In this document: one piece after another, positions 24,676 to 34,800 of the stretch
Layout: every line of letters begins with the position of its first letter
Position numbering within the stretch: position 1 is the stretch's first letter
Assembly: GCA_003567685.1 (NCBI GenBank)
Contig: PWYW01000037.1
Location: 1-59,431, forward strand
Length of the DNA: 59,431 nt
Direction of reading: 5' to 3'
Source: Gammaproteobacteria bacterium
Lineage (GTDB): Bacteria > Pseudomonadota > Gammaproteobacteria > Xanthomonadales > Wenzhouxiangellaceae
The notes under the pieces: model-generated
The model's input: only the letters and a program-made list of their open reading frames with translations
Databases searched by the model: none
What the model was told of the DNA's origin: nothing
Program-made: the position numbers and the translations under genes

Positions 24676-25827
24676 ATGCCCCATAAACTTTCAACCCGCG
24701 TTATCCATGCCGGCCAGCAGCCGGATCCGTCGACCGGCGCCATCATGACGCCGATCTACACCACTTCGACCTATGTCCAGCGCAGCCCCGGCGACCACCA
24801 GGGTTACGAGTATTCGCGTTCGCACAACCCCACCCGCAAGGCCTGGGAAGCATGCATTGCCGATCTAGAAGGCGGCCGCCATGGTTTTGCCTACGGCTCC
24901 GGCATGGCCGCCATCGACTGCCTGTTGCACCTGCTCGAGCCCGGTGACCACGTGCTGGCCATGGACGATCTCTATGGCGGCACCTACCGCCTGTTCGAGA
25001 ACGTCCGCAAGCGCGCCTCCGGCCTGAGCTTCAGCTTCGAGAACCTGGCCGACCTGGACGCCGCGCGCGCCGCCATCACCGACAAGACGCGCATGATCTG
25101 GGTCGAAACGCCCACCAACCCCATGCTGCAGCTGGTCGACATCGCCGCCGTGGCCGAACTGGCCCGCGAAGCCGGCGCCTTGCTGGTGGTCGACAACACC
25201 TTCGCCACGCCCATGCTCCAGCAGCCCATCGCGCTGGGCGCCGACGTGGTGGTGCATTCGGTCACCAAGTACCTGAACGGCCACTCCGACATGGTCGGCG
25301 GCGCGCTGGTGGTCAAGGACGACGAACTGGGCGAAAAGATCGGCTACCTGCAGAACGCCTCGGGCGGCGTACAGGGCCCGTTCGATGCCTTCCTGGTGAT
25401 GCGCGGGGTCAAGACCCTGGCCCTTCGCATGAAAGCCCACTGCGAAAACGCCGGCAAGATCGCCGAATGGCTGACCACCCAGTCCAAGATCGAAAAAGTC
25501 ATTTATCCCGGCCTGGACAGCCACCCGCAAAAAGCCCTGGCCGAGAAACAAATGGCCGGCTTCGGCGGCATGGTCAGCTTCGACATCGGCGGCGACCTGG
25601 CCCGCGCCCGGCGCTTCCTGGAAAACACCCACCTGTTCGCCCTGGCTGAGTCACTGGGCGGCGTCGAATCCCTGGTCAACCACCCTGCCATCATGACCCA
25701 CGGCTCCGTCCCCAAACACCGCCGCGACGTTCTCGGTATCAGCGACAGCCTGATCCGCCTGTCGGTCGGCATCGAAGACGTCGACGACCTCATCGGCGAC
25801 CTGGAAACCGCTTTGAAAGCGGTGTGA
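24676..25827 (+). CDS. metB: Cystathionine gamma-synthase/lyase family PLP enzyme
   Basis: 383 residues, Cys/Met-metabolism fold. PLP lysine K198 in SVTKYLNGHSD; also YSRSHNPTR, YGSGMAAID, VETPTNPM and VVDNTFATP. The C-terminal GGVESLVNHPAIMTH is typical. It either condenses O-succinylhomoserine with cysteine or cleaves cystathionine; sequence alone does not separate gamma-synthase from gamma-lyase. Start ATG 24676 follows the repeat tract; the in-frame ATG at 24604 would translate the tract and is rejected. Confidence 0.88.
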   Translation: MPHKLSTRVIHAGQQPDPSTGAIMTPIYTTSTYVQRSPGDHQGYEYSRSHNPTRKAWEACIADLEGGRHGFAYGSGMAAIDCLLHLLEPGDHVLAMDDLYGGTYRLFENVRKRASGLSFSFENLADLDAARAAITDKTRMIWVETPTNPMLQLVDIAAVAELAREAGALLVVDNTFATPMLQQPIALGADVVVHSVTKYLNGHSDMVGGALVVKDDELGEKIGYLQNASGGVQGPFDAFLVMRGVKTLALRMKAHCENAGKIAEWLTTQSKIEKVIYPGLDSHPQKALAEKQMAGFGGMVSFDIGGDLARARRFLENTHLFALAESLGGVESLVNHPAIMTHGSVPKHRRDVLGISDSLIRLSVGIEDVDDLIGDLETALKAV

Positions 25828-25871
25828 TCTAAAGGCGGGGAGAGGGAAGGCGGGAGACGGGAGTCGGAGCT

Positions 25872-25937
25872 GTCGTCCCGGCCCGCCATCCTGTCGTCGA
25901 AGAACCGCGCAGCGGTATCCGGGATCTCAGACCCGCG
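25872..25937. repeat. GTCATCCCGG-type dispersed palindrome
   Basis: GTCGTCCCGG ... TATCCGGGATCTCAGAC: a degraded member of the family best seen at 49269-49505, between two genes. Confidence 0.6.
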
Positions 25938-25950
25938 GAATCACCAAGCC

Positions 25951-27267
25951 ATGCCAGCAGCCACCCAACCAAACTCGCCCCCAAGCGCGACCCCCACCCT
26001 CGACCAGGCCCTCCGGGTCTGGTGGCAGGTGGCTTTCCTGAGCTTTGGCGGCCCCGCGGCGCAAATTGCGGTCATGCAGCGGCTCATCGTCGATGAAAAG
26101 GGCTGGCTGGACCAGGCGCGCTTCAACCACGCGCTGAATTTCTGCATGCTATTGCCCGGGCCCGAAGCCCAGCAGCTGGCCACCTACATCGGCTGGTTGC
26201 TGCACGGCGTCCGAGGCGGGCTGCTGGCCGGAATCATCTTCGTGCTGCCGGGCGCGGTGCTGATGCTGGGCTTGAGCCTGGCCTACGTCACTGTCGGCCA
26301 GGTCGGGCTGGTCGAAGGCTTGCTGTTCGGCCTGAAATGTGCGGTGCTGGCCATTGTTGCCCAGGCGCTTTGGCGCATGGCCGGCAAGATCGTCCACGGC
26401 CGCGCGGCCATCGTGATCGCTATCGCCGCCTTCATCGCCATGTTCGTGTTCAACCTGGCCTTCCCGCTGGTGGTGCTGGGTGCCGGCCTGGCTGGCCTGT
26501 TGCTGTACGGCCGGGAACCGGCGGCTGCCGGTGATGCGGTCGAGCCGCGCCCGATGCAATGGCGCGCCTCGCTGCTTTGCCTGTTTGCCTGGTTGTTACC
26601 GCTGGTCGCCTTGCTGGCGTGGCTGGGGCGCGAATCGGTCTGGACTGAAATCGCCGGCTTCTTCAGCCTGATTGCCGTGGCCGGCTTTGGTGGAGCTTAT
26701 GCCGTGCTGGCCTGGGTAGCCCAGTTCGCCGCCGAAAGTCGTGACTGGGTAACAGCGGCTGAAATGCTCGACGGCCTGGGCCTGGCCGAAACCACGCCGG
26801 GCCCGCTGATCCTGGTCACCCAGTTTGTCGGCTTCCTGGCCGCCTGGCGTCACGATGCCGTACTGCACCCGCTGCTGGCCGGCAGCCTGGGTGGCATGCT
26901 CACCACCTGGGTAATGTTCGCCCCGTCATTCCTCTGGGTATTCCTGTTCGCCCCGCGCATCGAACAACTGCGCAACAGCCCGCGTATCGCCGGCGCCCTG
27001 CGTGGCATCACCGCCGCCGTGGTCGGCGTCATCGCCAACCTGGCCGTCTGGTTCGGCCTGCGCCTGCTGTTCGCCGACCAGCAAACCCTCGCTGCACCCG
27101 GTATTGAACTCGACTTGCCGGTTCTCGCCACCGTCGACCTCCTGGCCCTTGGCCTGACCGCGGTCGCCGCCGCGCTGCTGTTCCGACTGAAGTGGGGCCT
27201 ATACCCCCTGATCGGCACCATGGCCGGCCTTGGCGTCATCGCCGGCCTGATCGGCGTAATCCCCTGA
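25951..27267 (+). CDS. chrA: Chromate efflux transporter ChrA (CHR family, two-domain)
   Basis: 438 residues. Two homologous CHR domains (about 12-190 and 210-430). The first carries FLSFGGPAAQIAVMQ and LLPGPEAQQLATYIGW. The second carries FGGAYAVLAWVAQ and GLGLAETTPGPLILVTQFVGF. It exports chromate by using the proton gradient. It is followed by another GTCATCCCGG palindrome, not by chrB/chrF, so induction by chromate is unlikely to be local. Confidence 0.93.
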   Translation: MPAATQPNSPPSATPTLDQALRVWWQVAFLSFGGPAAQIAVMQRLIVDEKGWLDQARFNHALNFCMLLPGPEAQQLATYIGWLLHGVRGGLLAGIIFVLPGAVLMLGLSLAYVTVGQVGLVEGLLFGLKCAVLAIVAQALWRMAGKIVHGRAAIVIAIAAFIAMFVFNLAFPLVVLGAGLAGLLLYGREPAAAGDAVEPRPMQWRASLLCLFAWLLPLVALLAWLGRESVWTEIAGFFSLIAVAGFGGAYAVLAWVAQFAAESRDWVTAAEMLDGLGLAETTPGPLILVTQFVGFLAAWRHDAVLHPLLAGSLGGMLTTWVMFAPSFLWVFLFAPRIEQLRNSPRIAGALRGITAAVVGVIANLAVWFGLRLLFADQQTLAAPGIELDLPVLATVDLLALGLTAVAAALLFRLKWGLYPLIGTMAGLGVIAGLIGVIP

Positions 27268-27269
27268 AT

Positions 27270-27411
27270 GTCATCCCGGGATCGCGAAGCGATACTCGGG
27301 ACCCCAGACCGGCGGTTTTATTGGGGTTGATCGAAGGCTGGGTGCCTGAGATCCCGGCTCAAGGCCGGGATGACACGAAGCGTCTGCTCCCTTCTCCCTT
27401 CTCCCTTCTCC
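27270..27411. repeat. GTCATCCCGG palindrome plus a (CCCTTCT)n tract
   Basis: GTCATCCCGGGATCGCGAAG ... GGCTCAAGGCCGGGATGAC (to 27374), then CCCTTCTCCCTTCTCCCTTC (27389-27411). Both lie between the convergent chrA and GntP-type genes. Confidence 0.7.
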
Positions 27412-27417
27412 CCAAGA

Positions 27418-28731
27418 TCAAAGCCCGATCCAGAAAAGTCCCAAACACAACACCAAGCCCGCCAACGGCACCAGCACGGTCAAGGCTCCCATCGGGGCGT
27501 AGGCGGCGGCGTGGGTTTCCTTGCAAATGGCGCGGATGGTGGTGACGACGTAGCCGTTGTGCGGCAGAGAGTCGAGCGCGCCGGAGGAAATGGCGACGAC
27601 TCTGTGAAGCTGATCGGGGTCCACGCCCTGGTCCATGTAATGCGGGCCGAGAATGGGCAGGGCGATGGCCTGGCCGCCGGAGGCCGAGCCGGTCATGGCA
27701 GCAATGGCCGATACCGCCACGGCTGCCGAGAGCAGGCCCGAGCCGGGCAGGGCAGTCACCCACACCACCGCCGCATCGAAGGCCGGTGACACGCGCGCAA
27801 CGGTGCCAAAGCCCACGACCGCCGCGGTGTTACCAATGGCAATCAATGCACCGGTGCCGCCTTCGGTGAGGGCCTCGCCGGGCTTGTGCAGGTGACGCAG
27901 GTTGATCGCCGCCGCACCCAGGGTGCCGGCCAGCAGTGCGACGATCAGCGCCGAGGTGCCGAGCGCATCGTGGGTGGTGAAGGAAATTCCCAGCACCAGC
28001 AGAAGAGGAATCATGGCCAGTGCCGGGTGCGGCAGTTGGTCGCGTTCATCGTTCGGGTCATCGGCGCGCTCTTCAAAAAATTCGCCGCGCGCCACCGCCC
28101 GCCGCAGCATCCAGCGCAACCAGAGGTAGCCTGTCGTTGCCATGAAAATGGCCACCACCAGGCTGGCCTCCCAGGCTGCCAGCGGGCTGGTGCCCAGGTG
28201 CTCTACCGGAATCCAGTTCTGGATTTCCGGCGACCCGGCCGAGGTCATGGTGAAGGTCACCGAACCGAATGCCAGCGTCGCCGGAATGAAACGGCGCGGC
28301 AAGTTGGCGCCGCGGAACAAGGCCAGGGCCATCGGATAGACGGAGAAGGCCACCACGAACAGGCTTACCCCGCCATAGGTGAGCACCGCACAGGCGAGAA
28401 CAACGGCCAGGGCAGCGCGATCGGTGCCCAGCCGGGTGATGATCCAGCGCGATACGCTGTCGGCCCCGCCGGACGATTCCATCATCTTGCCGAACAGCGA
28501 GCCCAGCAGAAACACGAAAAACCACGAGGCGATAAAGCCGGTAAAGCCGTTCATGTACTGGGTGACCAGGTCCACGCCGCCTTCGGGCGCCATTGGTGGC
28601 AGCAGCGCCACGCCCGAGGTCAGGGCGACGATCAGCGCGCACAGCGGCGTGGCCACGAACAGGCTCATGCCGCGCATGGTCAGGACAATCAGCAGGGCCA
28701 GGCCGCCCAGCAAACCAATCAGGCTCAGCAT
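27418..28731 (-). CDS. GntP-family permease
   Basis: 437 residues, 12 or so hydrophobic segments. Matches gluconate/hydroxy-acid permeases: PLCALIVAL near the start, YGGVSLFVVAFSVYP, FTMTSAGSPEIQN, the later LPILGPHYMDQGV and the C-terminal LPHNGYVVTTI. It would take up a sugar acid or hydroxy acid with protons. ATG 28731 is preferred (GAGCGAG upstream); a TTG at 28746 is the alternative. Divergent from a TonB-dependent receptor with a palindrome between them, suggesting joint uptake of a substrate. Confidence 0.85.
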   Translation of the reverse strand: MLSLIGLLGGLALLIVLTMRGMSLFVATPLCALIVALTSGVALLPPMAPEGGVDLVTQYMNGFTGFIASWFFVFLLGSLFGKMMESSGGADSVSRWIITRLGTDRAALAVVLACAVLTYGGVSLFVVAFSVYPMALALFRGANLPRRFIPATLAFGSVTFTMTSAGSPEIQNWIPVEHLGTSPLAAWEASLVVAIFMATTGYLWLRWMLRRAVARGEFFEERADDPNDERDQLPHPALAMIPLLLVLGISFTTHDALGTSALIVALLAGTLGAAAINLRHLHKPGEALTEGGTGALIAIGNTAAVVGFGTVARVSPAFDAAVVWVTALPGSGLLSAAVAVSAIAAMTGSASGGQAIALPILGPHYMDQGVDPDQLHRVVAISSGALDSLPHNGYVVTTIRAICKETHAAAYAPMGALTVLVPLAGLVLCLGLFWIGL

Positions 28732-28795
28732 GCCGTTCTCGCTCAAAGGTGATGAAACAGGCGTCCATGTTCACCTCGGCCGGCGGCGGCGAGAA

Positions 28796-28820
28796 ACTGT
28801 ACCAAGGTACAAGTTACAGT
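28796..28820. promoter_or_regulatory. Operator-like palindromes between GntP permease and TonB receptor
   Basis: TGTACCAAGGTACA (28798-28811) is a perfect dyad. ACTGTA (28796-28801) and TACAGT (28815-28820) form a second dyad around it. Located in the only intergenic space between the two divergent genes. Confidence 0.5.
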
Positions 28821-28896
28821 CGCACCGGCCTGGCGCAAGCTGACCATCGAGAGGGATGCCCCTGCCGAAACAACCAACAAGAATCACGGAGCGCAC

Positions 28897-31272
28897 ATGA
28901 AAACTGCACGTCTTTCCGCACTCAGCCTGGCCATTGGCCTGGCCCTGTCCAGTGGCCTGGCCGCACAAACGGATCCAAATGACGACGAGCGCGCCGAGCG
29001 CGATCTTGCCGACACGCCCATTGACACGATTCAGGTGACAGCGCGCCGGCGCGAGGAATCGGCACTGGATGTTCCGATTTCACTGACGACCTTGTCGGGT
29101 CAGGAGCTTGACGAGGTGGGTGCCCAGGACATCACCTACCTGAAGCAGGTCGTGCCCAACACCACCCTGGAAGTGTCGCGCGGCACCAGCAACACGCTCA
29201 CCGCCTTTATCCGTGGCGTTGGCCAGCAGGATCCGGTCGCCGGCTTCGAGGCTGGCGTAGGGATCTACATTGATGATGTCTATCTGAACCGCCCACAGGG
29301 CGCGGTGCTGGATATCTACGATGTCGAGCGCATTGAAGTGCTGCGCGGCCCGCAGGGCACGCTGTATGGACGCAACACGATCGGCGGGGCCGTCAAATAC
29401 GTCACCCGCCGCCTGGGCAACGAGCCGGCCATGCGCATTCGCGGCAGCCTTGGCAGTTATTCGCAGCGCGACCTGATGGTCTCTGGTGAAACTCCGCTAT
29501 CCGACAGTGTCGCTATCGGCGGCGCCGTTGCGACGCTGAACCGCGATGGCTTTGGCACCAACCTGACCACCGGCGCCGACAATTACAACAAGGATGTCGT
29601 CGCCGCTCGCGCCAGCATCGAGTGGACACCCGGAGACGCCTGGTTTGTTCGCCTGGCGGGCGATTACTACGAGGACACCTCCAATCCGGTGGGTGGACAC
29701 CGCCTGATTCCGGGCCTGTTCTCGGGTGCGCCGGTGCTGGATAACGTGTTCGATTCGCGCGGCGGCCTGACCGGCGAAAACTTCACCGAGGCCTGGGGCC
29801 TGAGCCTGCTGGCCGAGTACGACATCAACAGCAACTGGCAATTCAAGAGCATCACCGCCTACCGCAATAACGAAAACACCCAGCAGATCGACTTCGACGC
29901 GCTGCCCGGCGTGGATGTCGACGTGGCTACCATCTACGACAGCGACCAGTTCAGCCAGGAATTCCAGCTCAACTACACGGCTGACCGGGTCAACGGTGTC
30001 ATGGGCTTTTACTATCTGGATGCCAACGCCTTCGGACCCTTTGATGTTCGTCTTTTCGAAACCGGTGAATTGATTGGCGCGCCGGGCCTGAACGCCTTCA
30101 CCAAGGGCGATGTGGATACCAGCAGCTGGTCGCTGTTCGCTGACTTCAGCTTTGACCTCGGTGCGTGGTTCGACATGGACACTGACCTGGAACTGTCGGT
30201 TGGTGGTCGCTACACCAGCGACAAGCGCTCGTCACGTGTACTGCGCCAGAACCTGCTGGGTCCTTCCGAGTTTTTTGGCGGCGACCCGATTGTCCTCGCT
30301 ACCACTTCCGATTTCGACGGCTCGGACACCTTCACCGAGTTCACTCCGCGCGTCAGCCTGGCCTGGAAACCGAACCCGGATCAGAATCTTTACGTGTCCT
30401 GGTCGCAGGGCTTCAAGGGTGGCGGTTTTGATCCCCGTGGCCTGACTACCCTGGCGCCAGGTACCGACGGCAACCCGCCCACCGACGATGAAATCTTCGA
30501 GTTCATGCGCTTCGCGCCGGAATTCGTCGACACCTATGAAATCGGCCTGAAATCGCGCTGGCTGGATGGCCGCGTCAACACCAGCCTGGCCTTCTTCTAC
30601 TCTGACTACACCGACATTCAAGTGCCGGGTTCAATTGGTGCCGACACGACCGGTGATGGCATTGCCGATACTTTCGCGGGTGTCACCACCAACGCTGGCT
30701 CGGCCACCATCAAGGGCTTCGAGTTCGAATCCACCGCGGTGCTTGGTCAGGACGTGTTTGCCGGCGGCGATGCCGTCAGCCTGGCGACCGCCGTGGGTTA
30801 CGTCGACGCGGGCTACGATGAGTTCATCACCGCCGTTACCAACCCGGCCACTGGTGAATCGGCACTGGAAGACGTGGCCGACCAGCGCGTTATCCAGAAC
30901 ACGCCCAAGTGGACTGCCCACGCTCGTCTGCGTTACGACATGCCGGTCGAGTGGTTTGGCACCGATGGTGACTTCTCCATCATCGGCGCCTGGTCCTACC
31001 GCTCCAAGACCAACCAGTTCGAGATTCCCTCGGATTTCCTCGATCAGCCGTCTTACTCGCTGTATGACCTGAGCTTCGTCTGGCGTCGCGCCGACAACCG
31101 CTACGAGATTGGCCTGCACGGCCGCAACTTGAGCGACCGTGAATACAAGGTCTCGGGCTATGCCTTCGCCACGCCAGACGGTACGGCTTCCACCCTGGGT
31201 CTGGAAGGCATCATGAACGCTTTCTACGGCCCGCCGCGCACCGTCACCCTGACCGGCCAGGTCAACTTCTGA
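28897..31272 (+). CDS. TonB-dependent outer-membrane receptor
   Basis: 791 residues. Signal peptide 1-24 (ALSLAIGLALSSGLAA). TonB box region DTIQVTARRREES at ~43-55. Plug domain with ISLTTLSGQELDEVGAQDI, RGVGQQDP and VLRGPQGTLYGRNTIGGAV. A 22-strand beta-barrel follows, ending in the C-terminal aromatic signature (VTLTGQVNF). It imports a scarce ligand across the outer membrane; the type resembles the large Xanthomonad/Sphingomonad receptor class. SD GGAG precedes the ATG. Confidence 0.95.
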   Translation: MKTARLSALSLAIGLALSSGLAAQTDPNDDERAERDLADTPIDTIQVTARRREESALDVPISLTTLSGQELDEVGAQDITYLKQVVPNTTLEVSRGTSNTLTAFIRGVGQQDPVAGFEAGVGIYIDDVYLNRPQGAVLDIYDVERIEVLRGPQGTLYGRNTIGGAVKYVTRRLGNEPAMRIRGSLGSYSQRDLMVSGETPLSDSVAIGGAVATLNRDGFGTNLTTGADNYNKDVVAARASIEWTPGDAWFVRLAGDYYEDTSNPVGGHRLIPGLFSGAPVLDNVFDSRGGLTGENFTEAWGLSLLAEYDINSNWQFKSITAYRNNENTQQIDFDALPGVDVDVATIYDSDQFSQEFQLNYTADRVNGVMGFYYLDANAFGPFDVRLFETGELIGAPGLNAFTKGDVDTSSWSLFADFSFDLGAWFDMDTDLELSVGGRYTSDKRSSRVLRQNLLGPSEFFGGDPIVLATTSDFDGSDTFTEFTPRVSLAWKPNPDQNLYVSWSQGFKGGGFDPRGLTTLAPGTDGNPPTDDEIFEFMRFAPEFVDTYEIGLKSRWLDGRVNTSLAFFYSDYTDIQVPGSIGADTTGDGIADTFAGVTTNAGSATIKGFEFESTAVLGQDVFAGGDAVSLATAVGYVDAGYDEFITAVTNPATGESALEDVADQRVIQNTPKWTAHARLRYDMPVEWFGTDGDFSIIGAWSYRSKTNQFEIPSDFLDQPSYSLYDLSFVWRRADNRYEIGLHGRNLSDREYKVSGYAFATPDGTASTLGLEGIMNAFYGPPRTVTLTGQVNF

Positions 31273-31297
31273 TCGAATCGGTCAACTACCGGACTCT

Positions 31298-31356
31298 CCC
31301 CGGTACCGGGGTGGTTGCAAAACACCGCAGCCACCCCGGACTTTTTGGTTCCGGGG
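31298..31356 (+). terminator. Structured 3' region after the TonB receptor, possible terminator
   Basis: CCCCGGTACCGGGG (31298-31311) is a perfect palindrome. CCCCGGA ... TCCGGGG (31334-31340 / 31350-31356) follows, with TTTTT in its loop. A pairing GGGGTGG/CCACCCC is an alternative fold. Confidence 0.4.
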
Positions 31357-31377
31357 ATTCTGGTGGTTGTGGTGGTT

Positions 31378-31454
31378 GGCGGCGAGAGGCGCCGGATGCA
31401 TTGGAGAGGCTGCCGCGCCCCAGTGCTCGACATCATCCAGCACGACTCCCCGCT
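31378..31454. repeat. Composite element copy C, part E1 (short form)
   Basis: Begins GGCGGCGAGAGGCGCCGG and ends GCACGACTCCCCGCT, the same termini as copies A and B, but only 77 bp long: the interior is deleted. Confidence 0.7.
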
Positions 31455-31583
31455 GAAGGTTGGGAGTTTTTGATCGAGATGCGGAAGGTCGTGGTGGTTT
31501 CAGTGCGCGCCAGCAGATTCCTCGGACGCGGCGGAAAACCCGCGCACGTTCGGCACCCCCCCTCCAAAAACCCTCAGCCTGTC

Positions 31584-31794
31584 GCATCGGGTGGTGTTGG
31601 CTGTGGCGGCGCGGAAGGGGCGCGGACGCAAACTCGAAAAAAGCAGCCCCCTGGCCTGGCAGGAACGCCAACAGAAGCAAGCCACCCTACAAACCCGGAA
31701 CCCACGCTGAAAAGCACCCCCATCCCCAGCGCCAGCAATCATTGTCCAAGCCGATCGCCCCGAACGCTCCGCCACAGCCGGCACCACCCGATGC
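31584..31794. repeat. Composite element copy C, part E2
   Basis: Arms 31584-31622 and 31756-31794 pair at 33 of 39 positions (GCATCGGGTGGTGTTGG against CCACCCGATGC and so on). The right arm ends 32 nt before the next gene. Confidence 0.8.
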
Positions 31795-31814
31795 CCGAAC
31801 CCTTCTACAACCCG

Positions 31815-31820
31815 TAAACT
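31815..31820 (+). promoter_or_regulatory. Predicted -10 (TAAACT) of a leaderless kinase transcript
   Basis: Begins exactly 12 nt before the GTG start at 31827 and just after E2 of copy C. Confidence 0.45.
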
Positions 31821-31826
31821 AGCGAG

Positions 31827-34800
31827 GTGCTGAGTTTGTCCACCGCCACCATTCTTCTGGCTAGCCTGGCCTGGCTGGGCCTGCTGTTTGCCGTGGCGGT
31901 GTACGGCGAACGCGGCCAGGCGCTTACCCGGCGCTGGTGGCCGCTGGTCTACTCGCTATCGCTGGCCGTTTATTGCACCGCCTGGACTTTCTACGGCACC
32001 ACCACCCAGGCCGCCCGCTCAGGATGGCTGATACCGCCAACTTTTGTTGGCACGATTTTTCTTTTCGCGCTCTGCTTCCCGTTCCTGGCTCGCCTGGTTC
32101 GCTTGAGCAAGGCCGAGAACTCCCCCTCCATCGCCGACTTCATTGCCAGCCGCTTCGGCAAATCGTCCGTGCTGGCCGCCTCGGTGACGGCCGTTGCCAT
32201 GCTTGGCATGGTTCCCTACATTGCCCTGCAGTTGAAAGCCGTGGCGATGAGCTTCGGCGCGCTCACCTTCGGCCGAGTGGCTGAAACCGAAGTGGCCGCC
32301 TGGCAGGATCTGGCGTTTTATATCGCCGTTTTCATGGCTATCTTCGCCATGCTGTTCGGCACCCGGCGCGCCTCGGCCACCGAGCATAATCGCGGCCTGG
32401 TGCTGGCCATGGGTTTCGAATCGCTGTTCAAACTCACCGCGATGCTGGCCCTGGGCGCCTTCGTGCTGTTCGGGCTGTTCAGCGGCCCTGGCGATATGAT
32501 GGCCTCGGTCTCGCCGCCAGCGTTTACCGACCTCGACAGCTTCATCACCTTAGGCCTGCTCGGCGCGCTGGCCATGTTCACCCTGCCGCACCAATTCCAT
32601 ATTGGCGTCGTGGAGTGTCGTGATCAGTCCCACCTGCGCGCTGCGCGCTGGCTGTTTCCGCTGTTTCTGATTCTGATTGCGCTGCCGATCCTGCCGCTGG
32701 CCTGGGCCGGCAATGCCTTGCTGGCCGGGCAGGGCGTGCCGCCGGATCTGTACGTGCTGATGCTGCCGCTGGCCGATGACCGTGGAGGGCTTGCGCTGTT
32801 TGCCTTTCTGGGTGGCCTGAGCGCAGCGACCGGCATGGTTATCCTGGCCAGCCTGACCCTGTCGATCATGATCGGCAATCACTGGCTCACGCCGGCACTA
32901 CTGAATCGGAATTGGGGGCCGGTGAGCGAGCTGGTCGTTCCGGTTCGCCAGCAACGCCGCTTTGGCATCGCCCTGGTGCTGGTGCTGGCCTATGTCTATG
33001 GGCGGGCGGTCGATACCACCGAAGCCCTAGCCGATATCGGCGCGCTCAGTTTTTCCGGCCTCGCCCAGTTGGCTCCGGCGGTGATGCTTGCGGTGTACCG
33101 GCCCGGATTGCCGGCACGGGCCATTCTGGCCGGCTTGGTCAGTGGCATGCTGGTCTGGGCCTACGTGTTGTTCCTGCCGCTGGCGTTCAGCGTGGACGGC
33201 AGCGGTCCGGCCTGGGTAGGGCAGGGACCCTTGGGCTTAAGTCTGCTCTCGCCCGAGCAGTTACTGGGCCTGGGCAACCTGGATGCGCTCAGTCGGGCGG
33301 TTTCGAGCTCCCTGTTGGTCAACGGCCTGGTCATCTGGCTGGTGGCGCGCTTTTGGCCGGGGCCAGAGCGTGATCCGGTCCAGGGCGGTCGGCTGGAGCG
33401 GCGAGTGCTGATCGACCTGGCCGAGCGCTTCCTGCCCGAGGCCCGGGTCGAGCGGCTGTTCAGCGGCCGCGATGCTGCCGCCCTGGAAGCCGGACAGTTG
33501 GAATCGGCGCTGGAACACGAACTGTCAGCCGTGGTGGGTTCGGCGTCATCAAGGCTGCTGCTGGAAGCCGCGCGCCGTCGCACGCCTGCGCCGCTCGATA
33601 CCGTGGCCGACCTGGTTGGACAGGCCGCCGCCCAGGCGCGCTTTTCACAAGAAGTTCTTTCAGGCGCGCTGGAAAACATGAGCCAGGGTGTCTGCGTGGT
33701 TGACCAGGACATGCGACTGGTTGCCTGGAACTCGGCTTATCTTGCGCTGTTCGACTACCCGCCGGAACTGATTTGCGTCGGCCGCCCGGTGGTCGAACTG
33801 CTGCGCTACAACGCCCGACAGGGACTGATGGACGGCAACCCGGCTGACCCGAGGGACATTGAAGCGCGCATTGAACGTCGACTGGCCTTCAAGCGGGCCG
33901 GCTCACGCCACCTGATCGAGCGGCCCTGGCCGGATGGGCGCATCATCGAAATTCGCGGCAACCCCATGCCGGGCGGTGGCTTCGTGGCCACCTTTACCGA
34001 CGTCACCGCCTCGCGCAAGACCGCCGCCGAACTTCAGCAAATCAACGAAACGCTGGAGCAGCGCGTCGCGGCCCGAACCGCCGAGCTGGAACAGGCCAAG
34101 CTGCACGCCGAGCGCGCCTCCGAGGCCAAGACCCGCTTCCTGGCCGCGGTCAGCCACGACCTGGTCCAGCCGCTCAATGCTGCGCAGTTGCTCACCCACT
34201 CGCTGTCGGGCCGGCTCAGCCAGCCGGCCGAGATCGAACCGCTCAAGCAAATCTCCGGCGCGCTGTCGGCCACGGAAAACCTGCTCGAAGGGCTTCTGGA
34301 TATTTCCCGTCTGGACGCCGGCGGGCTGGAGCCGAGAATCAGCCGCTTTCCGCTGGGCGAGTTGTTTGGCCAGCTGAGCGGAGAGTTTCGACTCATGGCA
34401 CGTGAGCGTGGCCTGACGCTCAGCGGGATGCAAACAGGTGTATGGGTAGAGTCGGACCCGCAGCTGCTTCGTCGCATCCTGCAGAATTTTCTCTCCAATG
34501 CGGTCCGCTACACCGACCAGGGCCGCATCGTGATTGGCTGCCGCCGCCAAGGCAATCGCGTGCTGGCCGGCGTCTGGGATACCGGGCCGGGCATTCCGCT
34601 GGCCGAGCAGGCCTTGATCTTCGAAGAGTTCCGGCGGCTTGACAAGGATCGCCATGCACCCGGTCTTGGGCTTGGGCTTGCGATAGCCGAACGCATGGCC
34701 CGCCTGCTGGACCACCCGCTAAGCCTTTCCAGTGCGCCGGGTAAGGGCACCTTTTTCGGCGTCAGCGTGCCGCGTGTCTCGGCAGAAATCCCGGAGCCAG

